Source: Halomonas sp. | GTDB lineage: Bacteria; Pseudomonadota; Gammaproteobacteria; Pseudomonadales; Halomonadaceae | Length of the DNA stretch: 64,000 nucleotides | Reading direction: 5' to 3' | Assembly (NCBI RefSeq): GCF_017983445.1 | Contig: NZ_JAGOBJ010000005.1 | Location: 248,001-312,000 of the forward strand | Shown here: piece by piece, positions 27,198 to 35,239 of the stretch | How positions within the stretch are numbered: the stretch's first letter is position 1 | Layout: each line of letters opens with the position of its first letter | Position numbers and translations under genes: made by a program | Notes under the pieces: generated by a model | Told to the model about the DNA's origin: nothing | Database searches by the model: none | Seen by the model: the letters and a program-made list of their open reading frames with translations, nothing else

Positions 27198-28871
27198 ATG
27201 GACCGCCCTATGTTTCAGCTTACCCGCAGTGTCACTTGGCAAGCGCTTGAACGCCTGCGCGATAAAACCCATAACGACCGCATTCGTGACTACTTTACCC
27301 AGGATCCGAAGCGCTTCGAGAAAATGAGCCTACGGGTAGGCGGTCTGTTTCTGGACTACTCCAAGCATCACGTTTCGGACGAGGTGCTCGCCAAGCTGCT
27401 CGAGCTTGCCGACCACTCGGCGCTGGTACAGCGTCGGGCGCAGATGTTTTCGGGCGATATCATCAACGTCACAGAAAACCGCCCGGTACTGCACACCGCG
27501 CTGCGTAATCTTGGCGACGAGCCGGTGTATGTCGATGGCGAAGACGTGATGCCGGAGATCACCCGCACCCGCGAGCAGATCAAGCAGTTCTCGGAAACGG
27601 TGCGCAGCGGCGAATGGAAAGGCTACAGCGGTAAACCGATCAAGGACGTGGTCAATATCGGGATTGGCGGCTCGGACCTTGGCCCTAATATGGCGGTGCG
27701 CGCACTGCTCAAATATCGCCACCCGGAGATGCACTTCCATTTTGTCTCTAATGTGGATGGCACCCATATCCAGAAAGTGCTTTCGCGCCTGGACCCGGCC
27801 ACCACGCTGTTTATCGTCTCGACCAAAACCTTCTCCACCCAGGAAACGCTGCTCAACGCCAAAACCGCGCGGCGCTGGTTTCTGGAGAACGCCGGTGACG
27901 ACGCCGATGTAGGCGCCCACTTCGTGGCGGCCTCCACCAACCGCAAAGCGGCGATGGAATTCGGTATTCGCGAAGAGAACGTGTTCGAGTTCTGGGCCTG
28001 GGTAGGCGGGCGCTACTCCATGTGGTCGTCCATCGGCCTGCCGATTGCACTGTCTATTGGCTTTGACGGCTTTATCGAGCTGCTGGAAGGCGCCCACGAG
28101 ATGGACCGCCACTTTATCGAGGCGCCCTTCTCCCAGAACATGCCGGTACTCATGGCGCTGATCGGCATCTGGTACATCAACTTTATCGGCGCGGAAACCC
28201 AGGCTATCGTGCCTTACGACCAGGCGCTGAATCAGCTGCCCTCCTTCCTGCAACAGCTGGATATGGAGTCCAACGGCAAGTCGGTGGATATTTTCGGCCA
28301 CCCGGTCAACTACAAGACCGGCCCGATCGTGTGGGGGCAAACCGGCTCCAACGGCCAGCATGCCTTCTTCCAGCTGCTGCACCAAGGCACCCGCTACGTC
28401 CCCATCGACTTTATAGCCTCGCTCAAACCTGAGCCCGGCGTGGAAGACCACCACTTCGCGCTACTGACCAACATGCTCGCCCAGGCCAACGCCTTTATGG
28501 AAGGCAGCCAGGGCGATAGCAACGAACTCAGCCAGCACGACCCCTACAGCTGTCCCGGCAACCGCCCATCAAGCACGCTGCTACTGGACGAACTCACCCC
28601 CCGTAACCTCGGCGCGTTGATCGCGCTTTACGAGCACAAGGTGTTCGTGCAGGGCGTAATCTGGAATATCAATTCGTTCGACCAGTGGGGCGTGCAGCTC
28701 GGCAAACGCATTGCCGGGGAAATCAGCGAGCGTATTGATACCAATGCGGCGGATTTTGATGCTTCTACACAGGGGTTGCTGGAGTTGGTGCGGGCGCATT
28801 TTTCGGGTGGTAGTGTTAAAGAAAATGATCAACCCGAAAGTGGCAAAAAAACGGGGAAGAAAAAAGAGTAG
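27198..28871 (+). CDS. pgi: Glucose-6-phosphate isomerase
   Basis: The 557-residue enzyme interconverts glucose 6-phosphate and fructose 6-phosphate. Motifs include NIGIGGSDLGPNMAV, VSTKTFSTQETLLNA, FWAWVGGRYSMWSSIGLPIALSIG and, towards the C-terminus, YEHKVFVQGVIWNINSFDQWGVQLGK, which holds the catalytic Lys. In an Entner-Doudoroff organism it returns fructose-derived hexose phosphate to the Zwf branch, which explains its place beside fruBKA. The start could be 27198 or 27210 (MFQLTRSVTW). The last 20 residues are a Lys-rich tail beyond the family core. A HexR-like box precedes it. Confidence 0.96.
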   Translation: MDRPMFQLTRSVTWQALERLRDKTHNDRIRDYFTQDPKRFEKMSLRVGGLFLDYSKHHVSDEVLAKLLELADHSALVQRRAQMFSGDIINVTENRPVLHTALRNLGDEPVYVDGEDVMPEITRTREQIKQFSETVRSGEWKGYSGKPIKDVVNIGIGGSDLGPNMAVRALLKYRHPEMHFHFVSNVDGTHIQKVLSRLDPATTLFIVSTKTFSTQETLLNAKTARRWFLENAGDDADVGAHFVAASTNRKAAMEFGIREENVFEFWAWVGGRYSMWSSIGLPIALSIGFDGFIELLEGAHEMDRHFIEAPFSQNMPVLMALIGIWYINFIGAETQAIVPYDQALNQLPSFLQQLDMESNGKSVDIFGHPVNYKTGPIVWGQTGSNGQHAFFQLLHQGTRYVPIDFIASLKPEPGVEDHHFALLTNMLAQANAFMEGSQGDSNELSQHDPYSCPGNRPSSTLLLDELTPRNLGALIALYEHKVFVQGVIWNINSFDQWGVQLGKRIAGEISERIDTNAADFDASTQGLLELVRAHFSGGSVKENDQPESGKKTGKKKE

Positions 28872-28903
28872 GCTAATAAAGCCGCTTGTAATGATGACAC
28901 TCA

Positions 28904-28931
28904 AAATGCCTTGGCAAACGCCGAGGCATTT
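28904..28931 (+). terminator. Terminator after pgi
   Basis: A 12-bp stem with one G-T pair (28904-28915 with 28920-28931) and an AAAC loop lies 33 bp after the pgi stop; the right arm ends in TTT. Confidence 0.75.
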
Positions 28932-29097
28932 CTACTACTCAGGTTAGCAGTACAGGCTGGCTCTACTTTATGCATCGGTTTTTTCACCAGGTCTGACCTT
29001 TACTTCCCGAATTCAAACATTAAGCGCAGTACCTGCGGTTTTTAGCATCTTCGAATACATTCCGAATAAAACTTTTTCCGGTACTCCTAAATAAATT
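28932..29097. other. Non-coding stretch between pgi terminator and the cassette cluster
   Basis: No gene was found here. Together with the terminator and the attC-like site it fills the 345-bp gap between pgi and the next gene. Read on the minus strand, just beyond the attC site, it begins with a ribosome-site-like TAGGAGTACC but shows no sustained coding frame. It may be a decayed further cassette or the chromosomal boundary. Confidence 0.4.
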
Positions 29098-29222
29098 CGC
29101 TAACACCATGTTAAGGGGTGACCAATGCAATGCTGATGTTGCTGCAACCACCTTAAACACTAAAATCAACGCATGGTGAAAATGCCGCGCGTTGCGAATC
29201 CCTCTTAAACATTTTGTTAAAT
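29098..29222 (-). repeat. Putative integron attC site, 125 bp, Vibrio-repeat type
   Basis: Read on the minus strand, the site begins with the R'' box ATTTAAC (matching RYYYAAC) and ends with GTTAGCG, the R' position (GTTRRRY in three to five of seven bases). The two halves are imperfect inverted complements: TAACA..ATGTTTAAGAGGG pairs with the far end apart from a few unpaired bases. The internal TTAAGAGGG and CAACGCG segments recall Vibrio cholerae repeats, which have the same length. The TAA stop of the preceding gene lies inside the R'' box, as in integron cassettes. Confidence 0.75.
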
Positions 29223-30137
29223 GCGCAACATCCGAGCGTACGAAATCATAGAGCCTACGTTTATGAAGAAAGGTTCCAGTTGCATTTGAGGTTCTTCTGG
29301 CAACCATATAGCCCTAACTTCATTTTGGTAGCTATATTTAAAATGCTTGGCTAAAAATACGTTTACATTATCAGGACTTACATTTAAAGGATCAATGTAT
29401 TTTACTGGTGATGCAAAGCCTTTAAAATCAGGCTTAATCTTTTTCACAGCTTTCATCATCTTTTGAAATAATCTCCGCGGATTATCGATGATAATGCAGC
29501 AATCAGCATCAAAGTCATCATACTCCCTATACGTATATTTAGAAGCAAAACAATGAACGTAATAGTTTGTGTTGCTTTCCAATTTAAATTTAACTTGACC
29601 AAAAGCAGGTATTTTAGCGCCTTGTACATCTTCGAAAACTAACCCATCAGCTCTTGTTTGAACTTCAAAGGATAGTTCATCGTCTTGGATTGCATTATTT
29701 AATGATGGGTCTTTATAATAAGAGGCTGGAGCAATGCGAACATGTCCTTTATTGAACATTCCCTTTAAATGTTCATACTTACCAAACTTACAAATAGCCC
29801 CTTCATTAAACCCTCCAGCTTGATCTAAAACCGTTGCAGCTTTTGGAGGTTCAGGGAAAGATGCTTTGACGATTTCTGCATTTGACATTGACCCATCAGT
29901 AAAACCATTTGGACAAGGTCCATATCTAATGACAAATTCTTCCAAAGCATGAGTCCAAACTTGAAGCCAGTATTTGCCAAGTTCGTTAATGCCATGTAAG
30001 CCGATCTTTTCTTCAGAGGAAAGAATTGTCATATTGGAGATAATTTGCTTTGTCCGGTCTTCAAGCTCGCTTTTCGATAAAAACTCCATATATCTATGAG
30101 ATCTATGTTCATTTCTCCACATTTCATGACGAACCAA
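29217..30137 (-). CDS. Cassette gene 2: uncharacterised protein, possibly DUF2971-like
   Basis: This 306-residue protein is not confidently recognised. A helical N-terminal third is followed by a mixed region with HVRIAPASYYKDPSLNNAIQDDE, then YYVHCFASKYTYREYDDFDADC, and near the end NVFLAKHFKYSYQNEVRAIWLPEE. The order of a Y-x-DP-x-L-N block, a C-F-A-S strand and a terminal K-x-x-Y-x-x-E-x-R element is reminiscent of DUF2971 proteins, some of which occur in phage-defence loci; this is a weak, by-eye likeness. TTG 30137 has a perfect AGGAG eight bases upstream; ATG 30122 is an alternative. Its base composition is much more AT-rich than the flanking genes, indicating recent transfer. Confidence 0.7.
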   Translation of the reverse strand: MVRHEMWRNEHRSHRYMEFLSKSELEDRTKQIISNMTILSSEEKIGLHGINELGKYWLQVWTHALEEFVIRYGPCPNGFTDGSMSNAEIVKASFPEPPKAATVLDQAGGFNEGAICKFGKYEHLKGMFNKGHVRIAPASYYKDPSLNNAIQDDELSFEVQTRADGLVFEDVQGAKIPAFGQVKFKLESNTNYYVHCFASKYTYREYDDFDADCCIIIDNPRRLFQKMMKAVKKIKPDFKGFASPVKYIDPLNVSPDNVNVFLAKHFKYSYQNEVRAIWLPEEPQMQLEPFFINVGSMISYARMLRI

Positions 30138-30153
30138 CTTTTTATCTCCTAGC

Positions 30154-30224
30154 GTTTAACGCCCGCATTTGCGGTGGTTTATAGCGCAGCGGAAAATCAA
30201 TCCGACAACATGCGCTTGTTACAT
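30154..30224 (-). repeat. Putative integron attC site, 71 bp
   Basis: On the minus strand the R'' box is ATGTAAC (one mismatch to RYYYAAC) and the R' box is GTTAAAC (exact GTTRRRY). The two halves are inverted complements with unpaired bases: TAAC...CGCAT..TG..GG in the first half matches the complement of the second half, around a small central CGGA/TCCG hairpin. The stop codon of cassette gene 1 lies in the R'' box and the ribosome site of cassette gene 2 follows R' directly. Confidence 0.78.
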
Positions 30225-31097
30225 TTCTGCCAGCATAATCTCGGGGAAAAGGTCCCTCTGCTCGCGGGAACCTATTTGATGGTAAGTAAGATTTTCACCA
30301 TCAGCCGCGACCTTGGTTATCAGTTTTGCCTGAAACAAATAGTCATCTTTCTCGCGAACTACACTAGCAATTTGAGCGCCGATCAACTTAAGTTTCGACC
30401 TTTTATCTTTACGAAAACACACGTTGAAATGACCTTTCTTTGCAACCGACGGGTAACACCAAGCATCTTGAAAATCGGGAGGTAGATCAAAATAGTCCTT
30501 AGTTATCGATTCTGAAATTCTGTACAAGTACTCTGTACCCACACCGACATCCCTTATGAATTCATGCTTCAAAAAATCTTGAATCATCTTGCACTTGAGC
30601 ACTTCATCTGCATCTAGGCCCTCAGTGTTTGGCTGCGCCCCAATCATGGTTACATTAATCTTTTCTAGCGCTTCATACACAATAAGTGAAAACAACTCAC
30701 CATCTGGAATTTTCATTTCCTCTACGGCAACAAAAGGAGAAATAGGCGCTGTATACAACAAAGCTTCATTGTCTCGGTTTAGCCTTCCAGCTTTCACTAT
30801 ATGTTCAGGAGGCTCCCAACAATCAGACACCTTGGACATCGTTCGAAGCGGAATTTTTCGGTCATCATCAGGTAGTGCTCTCACCCGGTAAAACCTTGTA
30901 CCCGCAGGATAGCTAGCATTCATAGGCGTCAATACCGAAATAGCACCATTCGGCGTACTAAAAGTGATTACATCAGTGATAGCTTTTTGCACATCTTGGT
31001 ATGACATTCGTTTGAAATCTAAATCACGAAATCTACCGATCTTATCGTGTAAGTGCGCCGCATCAACGTGTTTTAAAAAATCCTTCAGGCTGACCAC
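30219..31097 (-). CDS. Cassette gene 1: RES-domain-like protein
   Basis: This 292-residue protein has a central segment resembling the RES fold: an Arg-rich opening (RFYRVRALPDD), then WEPPEHIVKAGRLNRDNEALLYTA, then a Glu-bearing helix start (AVEEMKIPDG). RES toxins such as those of RES-Xre modules degrade NAD+ and use conserved Arg, Glu and Ser residues. Here no Xre-type antitoxin gene is adjacent, and the protein is longer than typical RES toxins (about 150-230), with extra N- and C-terminal parts. The start codon is GTG 31097 after GAGAGAGATC. AT-rich composition and the attC site overlapping its stop mark it as a mobile cassette. Function in NAD metabolism is inference. Confidence 0.68.
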   Translation of the reverse strand: MVSLKDFLKHVDAAHLHDKIGRFRDLDFKRMSYQDVQKAITDVITFSTPNGAISVLTPMNASYPAGTRFYRVRALPDDDRKIPLRTMSKVSDCWEPPEHIVKAGRLNRDNEALLYTAPISPFVAVEEMKIPDGELFSLIVYEALEKINVTMIGAQPNTEGLDADEVLKCKMIQDFLKHEFIRDVGVGTEYLYRISESITKDYFDLPPDFQDAWCYPSVAKKGHFNVCFRKDKRSKLKLIGAQIASVVREKDDYLFQAKLITKVAADGENLTYHQIGSREQRDLFPEIMLAEM

Positions 31098-31141
31098 TGA
31101 TCTCTCTCAATAAATGTAACAGTGATTATATGCCCGGCTGC

Positions 31142-31181
31142 ATAACCTCAATGAACGTGCTGGCGCGTTCATTGAGGTTAT
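31142..31181. other. Long perfect inverted repeat upstream of the RES-like gene
   Basis: ATAACCTCAATGAACG (31142-31157) is exactly repeated in inverse at 31166-31181 around an eight-base loop; beyond a two-base mismatch the outer GGCT/AGCC also pair. There is no T-tract, so it is not a typical terminator. It sits 45 bp before cassette gene 1. It could be an operator, a transcript-stabilising hairpin or a relic recombination site. A second, weaker inverted repeat (AATTTTGG/CCAAAATT) lies at 31232-31255. Confidence 0.6.
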
Positions 31182-31348
31182 CTAGCCGCCCATATCAAAT
31201 CTACCTCATTGATTATGTTGCTAGCAAAGCAAATTTTGGCGGCATATCCAAAATTCGCGTGCCTTCTCGCTTTGCCTGTAGCTTGTGATTGGGTGTTGTG
31301 ATCAGCGTCCTATCTCCATATGTGTGCATCGAGCCAAAGCCCTATTAA

Positions 31349-31945
31349 TTAGCTACGTGGTCGGCTCAACAAATCGTTAAGATGCGCGCGCACTTCTGGC
31401 CACTCTCCCCTATGCAGGCTATACATCACTGTGTCACGAATAGTGCCATCACGGCGCAGCTTGTGACCGCGTATAACACCATCCTTTTTAGCCCCCAGGC
31501 GCTCAATGGCACGCTGGCTTGCGTAATTAAAGTTGTCGGTGCGCCAGCCAACCACGTTACAAGCCAACGTATCGAAAGCATGGGTTAACAGCAGTAGCTT
31601 ACAGGTAGTATTGATATGGGTACGCTGCGCGCGTTTGGCATACCAGGTATGGCCAATTTCTACCCGTTTTACCTCGGGTAAGATGTCGTGATAGCTGGTC
31701 GTTCCCAGCACGGTATCGCTGGCCTCATCTATAACGGCAAATGCAAAGCGGTGGCCTGCCTCGCGATCTTTCAAGGCGGTTTCAATAAAGAGGCTTGTTT
31801 CATCAGGCATAGGCACCGCTGTGACGCGCAGATTCCACAACTCGCCATCGGCGGCGGCAGTGCGCAGGCCTGCTTCGTGATCGTGCGCTAATGGCTCAAG
31901 TTTTACGCCGTGTGCGTTAAGGGTGACAGGGCTCAAGAAAGTCAT
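31349..31945 (-). CDS. GNAT-family N-acetyltransferase (RimJ/RimL-like)
   Basis: The 198-residue protein has the RimJ/RimL acetyltransferase pattern: a LEPLAHDHEAGL opening, FAFAVIDEASDTVLGTTSY and VEIGHTWYAKRAQRTHINTTCKLLLLTHAFD as beta4 and the coenzyme A-binding loop and helix, then NYASQRAIERLGAKKDGVIRGHKL. The usual Q/RxxGxG/A loop is replaced by RAQRTHIN, seen in this subgroup. It probably acetylates an amino group of a protein or small molecule; the substrate is unknown. It is a single gene beside the cassette cluster, with host-like base composition. Confidence 0.85.
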   Translation of the reverse strand: MTFLSPVTLNAHGVKLEPLAHDHEAGLRTAAADGELWNLRVTAVPMPDETSLFIETALKDREAGHRFAFAVIDEASDTVLGTTSYHDILPEVKRVEIGHTWYAKRAQRTHINTTCKLLLLTHAFDTLACNVVGWRTDNFNYASQRAIERLGAKKDGVIRGHKLRRDGTIRDTVMYSLHRGEWPEVRAHLNDLLSRPRS

Positions 31946-32098
31946 ATCTATCTAAATGCCTCTGATATTTGGCAGTCGAAAAATACTAATAAGTCGATAT
32001 TACTTAAATAAGGTTCGAAATAGTCATTAATGCCTATTAATAACCCGAAGAATTTGCCATGGAGGTCGGCTTTTAGTTTAGCAGTGCCCAGAGACGCA

Positions 32099-32126
32099 GA
32101 CGCCGGAACTATAGAGTCCCGGCGTC
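32099..32126. other. Stem-loop downstream of the amidohydrolase gene
   Basis: GACGCCGG (32099-32106) pairs with CCGGCGTC (32119-32126); the inner bases ACT/AGT extend it. There is no clear T-run on either side. It may be a weak terminator for the TRAP-amidohydrolase operon. Confidence 0.45.
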
Positions 32127-32170
32127 GATGCAGTCGGATAAAATGACGACTGTGTGTTTAAACGTAATGC

Positions 32171-33397
32171 TTAAAGCGTATTTTTATACGCTACGCCTCC
32201 TTTCATGATAAGCATCAGCTGTTCATCTGGCTCAGTAAGTACAGTGATATCGTCCAAGGGATTATCTTTAAGAATAATCACATCTCCACGGGCGCCGGGA
32301 ATGATTTCACCAAAATCGCCCGTATGACCGTAGGCATCGGCTGCGTGGCTGGTGGCTGCACGGATCAGTTCATCGGCAGGCACCACCTCTTTGCGAAGGT
32401 GGAACTCATTGAGCTGATGGCGCTGCATACGGCCCAACAGGTCAGAGCCGTAAAGCATCTTCACACCGTGTCGCTGCGCCATTTCAAGGGCTTTGCCACC
32501 TGCATCAAGCACATCGAACACTTTACGCTGCAGCTCTTCAGCCATACCCGCTTCCACACCTTCTTTCGCTAATGCATCGTAAGTACACAGCGTCGGCGTC
32601 AAATAAGCGTCATGTTCGAGGAAGAGACGGCAGCTCTCTTCGTCCATAAGGTTACCGTGCTCGATGGTTTTCACACCGCGAGGCAGCAGGCGATTAATGG
32701 CGCGCGCAGTATAAGCATGTGCCATGGTATGAATATTGGCAGCCGTCGCCTCTTCTACAATGGCGTCAATCTCTTCAAGCGAAAACTGTGTGCTATCAAT
32801 ACGATCTGTGGGTGACGACACGCCACCAGACGCCATGATCTTAATTTGAGTAGCCCCCTTGCGAATTTCATCACGTGCGGCCTGACGTACTTCACTGACG
32901 CCGTCACATACACGGCCAAGGCCTGCACAGCAGAAGCAGCCTTCAAAGGTTTGCTGGCCTGGCCCACGCATATCACCATGGCCACCCGTTTGCGAAAGTG
33001 CCCGCCCGGCGTACATGATACGTGGCCCGGCAAGCGTCCCTTCATCTACCGCTTTGGCAAGGCCGTAATCAGCCCCACCGGCATCGCGTACCGTGGTGAA
33101 CCCACGCATCAGCATAGCTTCGAGCAGCTCGCTGGATTTGGCGCCCACATAAAATGGCGAGAGCGTGCCCAGCAGCGCAAAGTTGGGCGTGATGGCGGTG
33201 ACGTGTACGTGGGAATCCACCAGGCCAGGCATCAGGTAGTGGCCTTTTACATCGATGACCTGATCGCCGTCACCTTCAAGCGGCGTTGCACTTACCGCTT
33301 CGATGCGGCCATCTTTAATGCGCACCTCATGATTAGGAAGCACTTTACCGTTGCGTGAATCGATAACGTTGGCGTTAATAAAACGAGTGGTAGTCAT
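32171..33397 (-). CDS. Metal-dependent amidohydrolase (imidazolonepropionase/prolidase-like)
   Basis: This 408-residue protein belongs to the amidohydrolase superfamily. It has the N-terminal beta-sandwich start (FINANVIDSRNGKVLPNHEV), the first metal motif in GLVDSHVHVTA, later His ligands (MAHAYTARAINRLLPRGVKTIEHG) and the terminal Asp in LYGSDLLGRM. Members hydrolyse cyclic amides, N-acyl amino acids or Xaa-Pro dipeptides. It is the last gene of a TRAP-transporter operon, so it probably processes the compound taken up. The substrate cannot be told from sequence. The gap to dctM is 23 bp. Confidence 0.9.
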   Translation of the reverse strand: MTTTRFINANVIDSRNGKVLPNHEVRIKDGRIEAVSATPLEGDGDQVIDVKGHYLMPGLVDSHVHVTAITPNFALLGTLSPFYVGAKSSELLEAMLMRGFTTVRDAGGADYGLAKAVDEGTLAGPRIMYAGRALSQTGGHGDMRGPGQQTFEGCFCCAGLGRVCDGVSEVRQAARDEIRKGATQIKIMASGGVSSPTDRIDSTQFSLEEIDAIVEEATAANIHTMAHAYTARAINRLLPRGVKTIEHGNLMDEESCRLFLEHDAYLTPTLCTYDALAKEGVEAGMAEELQRKVFDVLDAGGKALEMAQRHGVKMLYGSDLLGRMQRHQLNEFHLRKEVVPADELIRAATSHAADAYGHTGDFGEIIPGARGDVIILKDNPLDDITVLTEPDEQLMLIMKGGVAYKNTL

Positions 33398-33420
33398 GAG
33401 TGTTCCTTATTGTATAAGCG

Positions 33421-34728
33421 TCAGAACATTTTCTGCGGAAGATAGAGCGAAAGCGCGGGAATCAGCACGATGAGCAGCAGCGCGACGATGTCCATCACGA
33501 TGAACCAGCTCACGCCCCTGAAGACCTCGCTTAAGGTAACGCTGTTGCCGAGTGCGCCTTTGATGACATAGACGTTAAGCCCGATAGGTGGCGTAACCAG
33601 ACCAATTTCCAGCAGTTTGACCACAATAATGCCAAACCAAATCAAATTGAGATCTGCGCCTTCGACCAGAGGTAGTATTAGCGGCAATGTCAGTAACAGC
33701 AGCCCAATGGAGTCGATGAACATGCCCAAAACAAGGTAGATAAGTGCAACCGCTAGAATGATCCACCATGTCTCAGTGCTCACGCCCAGGATTAACTCTG
33801 AAAAAGCAGCGGGTACACCGCTCATGGCTAAGAAGCGGGTGAAGAACAGCGAGCCGATCAAGATAATAAAAATACTGGCCGTGCTTACCGCCGTTTGGAC
33901 GACCGCTTCACGAATGGCAGCGATAGTTAGAGTACGGCGTGCCAAGGCGATTAATGCTGCAATGGTAGTGCCTACTGCGCCCGCTTCGGTGGGTGAAAAG
34001 ACACCCAGAAAAATCCCGCCAAGCACAGAGCCGATCAGTAATGGCAGCGGCCAGATATGCTTGAATGCATCCCACTTTTCCTGCCAGGTAGAGCGTATAT
34101 TGGTATCCCCGGCCAGGCTTGGGTTCAGCTTGGTGCGCACCATGATCATGACAATGTATAACAGGGCAGAAATGACGCCCGGGATGAATCCTGCCATAAA
34201 TAACTGGCCCACTGATACTTGGGCATAAACACCATAAAGAACCAATAAAACGCTTGGCGGAATCAACGAGCCTAGCGTGCCTGATGCAGCAACCGTGCCC
34301 GTTGCCAGTCCCTTATCATAATTATGCTTGAGCATCTCGGGCACTGCGATGCGTGACATGGCTGCAGATGTTGCAACGCTTGACCCCGATGCGGCGGCAA
34401 AAAAAGCCGACGCCATCACGCTGGAAACCGCAAGCCCGCCAGGAAGTCTCGCCAGATAGAGACGCATGGCCTGGAATAGGCCTTGCGTCATGTTAGTGGT
34501 GGTACATAAGTAGCCCATGAAAAGAAACATAGGCGCGGCAGTTAACTCCCAGGTGCCCGCAAAATCGAACGGAGTGGCAGAAATCATTCCCCATGCCACT
34601 CGCATGCTGGTCATTTCGCCAATGCCGATAATCGACACTAATCCCAAGGCAATACCGATTGGCACGCGCAGGGCGATAAGGGCCAAGGCAATGGCGATAC
34701 CCGCCACACCTATCTCGATGTTAGTCAT
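33421..34728 (-). CDS. dctM: TRAP transporter large permease (DctM)
   Basis: The 435-residue inner-membrane protein has about 12 hydrophobic segments and DctM features: IALALIALRVPIGIALG at the N-terminus, AAASGSSVATSAAMSRIAVPEM, GTLGSLIPPSVLLVLYG and, near the end, PPIGLNVYVIKGA. It drives sodium-coupled solute import together with DctQ and the periplasmic DctP. It is followed by the amidohydrolase and preceded at 10 bp by dctQ. Confidence 0.94.
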   Translation of the reverse strand: MTNIEIGVAGIAIALALIALRVPIGIALGLVSIIGIGEMTSMRVAWGMISATPFDFAGTWELTAAPMFLFMGYLCTTTNMTQGLFQAMRLYLARLPGGLAVSSVMASAFFAAASGSSVATSAAMSRIAVPEMLKHNYDKGLATGTVAASGTLGSLIPPSVLLVLYGVYAQVSVGQLFMAGFIPGVISALLYIVMIMVRTKLNPSLAGDTNIRSTWQEKWDAFKHIWPLPLLIGSVLGGIFLGVFSPTEAGAVGTTIAALIALARRTLTIAAIREAVVQTAVSTASIFIILIGSLFFTRFLAMSGVPAAFSELILGVSTETWWIILAVALIYLVLGMFIDSIGLLLLTLPLILPLVEGADLNLIWFGIIVVKLLEIGLVTPPIGLNVYVIKGALGNSVTLSEVFRGVSWFIVMDIVALLLIVLIPALSLYLPQKMF

Positions 34729-34738
34729 TGATTAGCTC

Positions 34739-35239
34739 CTACAGTGCTTGGCGTTGATGCACTGCCTTGATCATGTTGGCGAGAATGGCCAGGCACATGG
34801 CGGCAAAGCCGACCGGTAATGCCCAGCGGCTGGGCCATAAATAGAAGGTGAAATTGGCCATGGCGGTTTCTTGGCGCATCGTGGCACGAACGGCATCAAG
34901 ATAGCTCTGGTAACAGAGCATGCCGAAGTACACCAGGCCAAGCGTACCGGCAAACAGGTAAAACGCCAGCTGCACAAGGGGCGAAAACCTGCCTACAAAA
35001 ACATCAACACTGATGTGTTCTCGCTGGAGCTCTACATAGGCAATGGGCAGAAACACTACCGCGACCATGTAGTAGAAGGAGACGAATTCCAGCGTGCCGG
35101 TAAACGATTTACCAAAGAAATAACGTAGCCCTACATCAAGCGTGACATGCAGCGCCATCAGGATAAGAAACAGCGCCGCCAACACTAGCGCGCTCTTGGC
35201 AACCCATTGGCTTAATGATTCAACAATGCGCGTGATCAT
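34739..35239 (-). CDS. dctQ: TRAP transporter small permease (DctQ)
   Basis: The 166-residue protein has four membrane helices and the DctQ-type motif RYFFGKSFTGTLEFVSFYYMV, followed by AYVELQREHISVDVF. It is the small membrane subunit that pairs with DctM. Its ATG overlaps the stop of the tetR gene (ATGA at 35236-35239), so regulator and transporter are translated together. Confidence 0.92.
   Translation of the reverse strand: MITRIVESLSQWVAKSALVLAALFLILMALHVTLDVGLRYFFGKSFTGTLEFVSFYYMVAVVFLPIAYVELQREHISVDVFVGRFSPLVQLAFYLFAGTLGLVYFGMLCYQSYLDAVRATMRQETAMANFTFYLWPSRWALPVGFAAMCLAILANMIKAVHQRQAL

Noticed and set aside
27330-28454. Long antisense frame opposite pgi (374 codons), and similar ones opposite trkA (13767-14735) and dgoD (1581-2387)
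   Set aside because: They mirror highly conserved genes in GC-rich sequence, show no family resemblance and no ribosome site.
29020-29307. A 95-codon minus-strand open frame overlapping the end of cassette gene 2
   Set aside because: It lies across the 125-bp attC-like structure and the end of the cassette gene in another frame, with no ribosome site or recognisable protein; it is translated palindrome.
31142-31181. Third attC site before cassette gene 1
   Set aside because: The palindrome is perfect over 16 bases, too short overall, and its outer boxes do not fit RYYYAAC; kept only as an unexplained inverted repeat.
29098-31200. Prophage or transposon
   Set aside because: No integrase, transposase, phage structural gene, terminal repeats or target duplication was found; attC-like ends explain the insert better.
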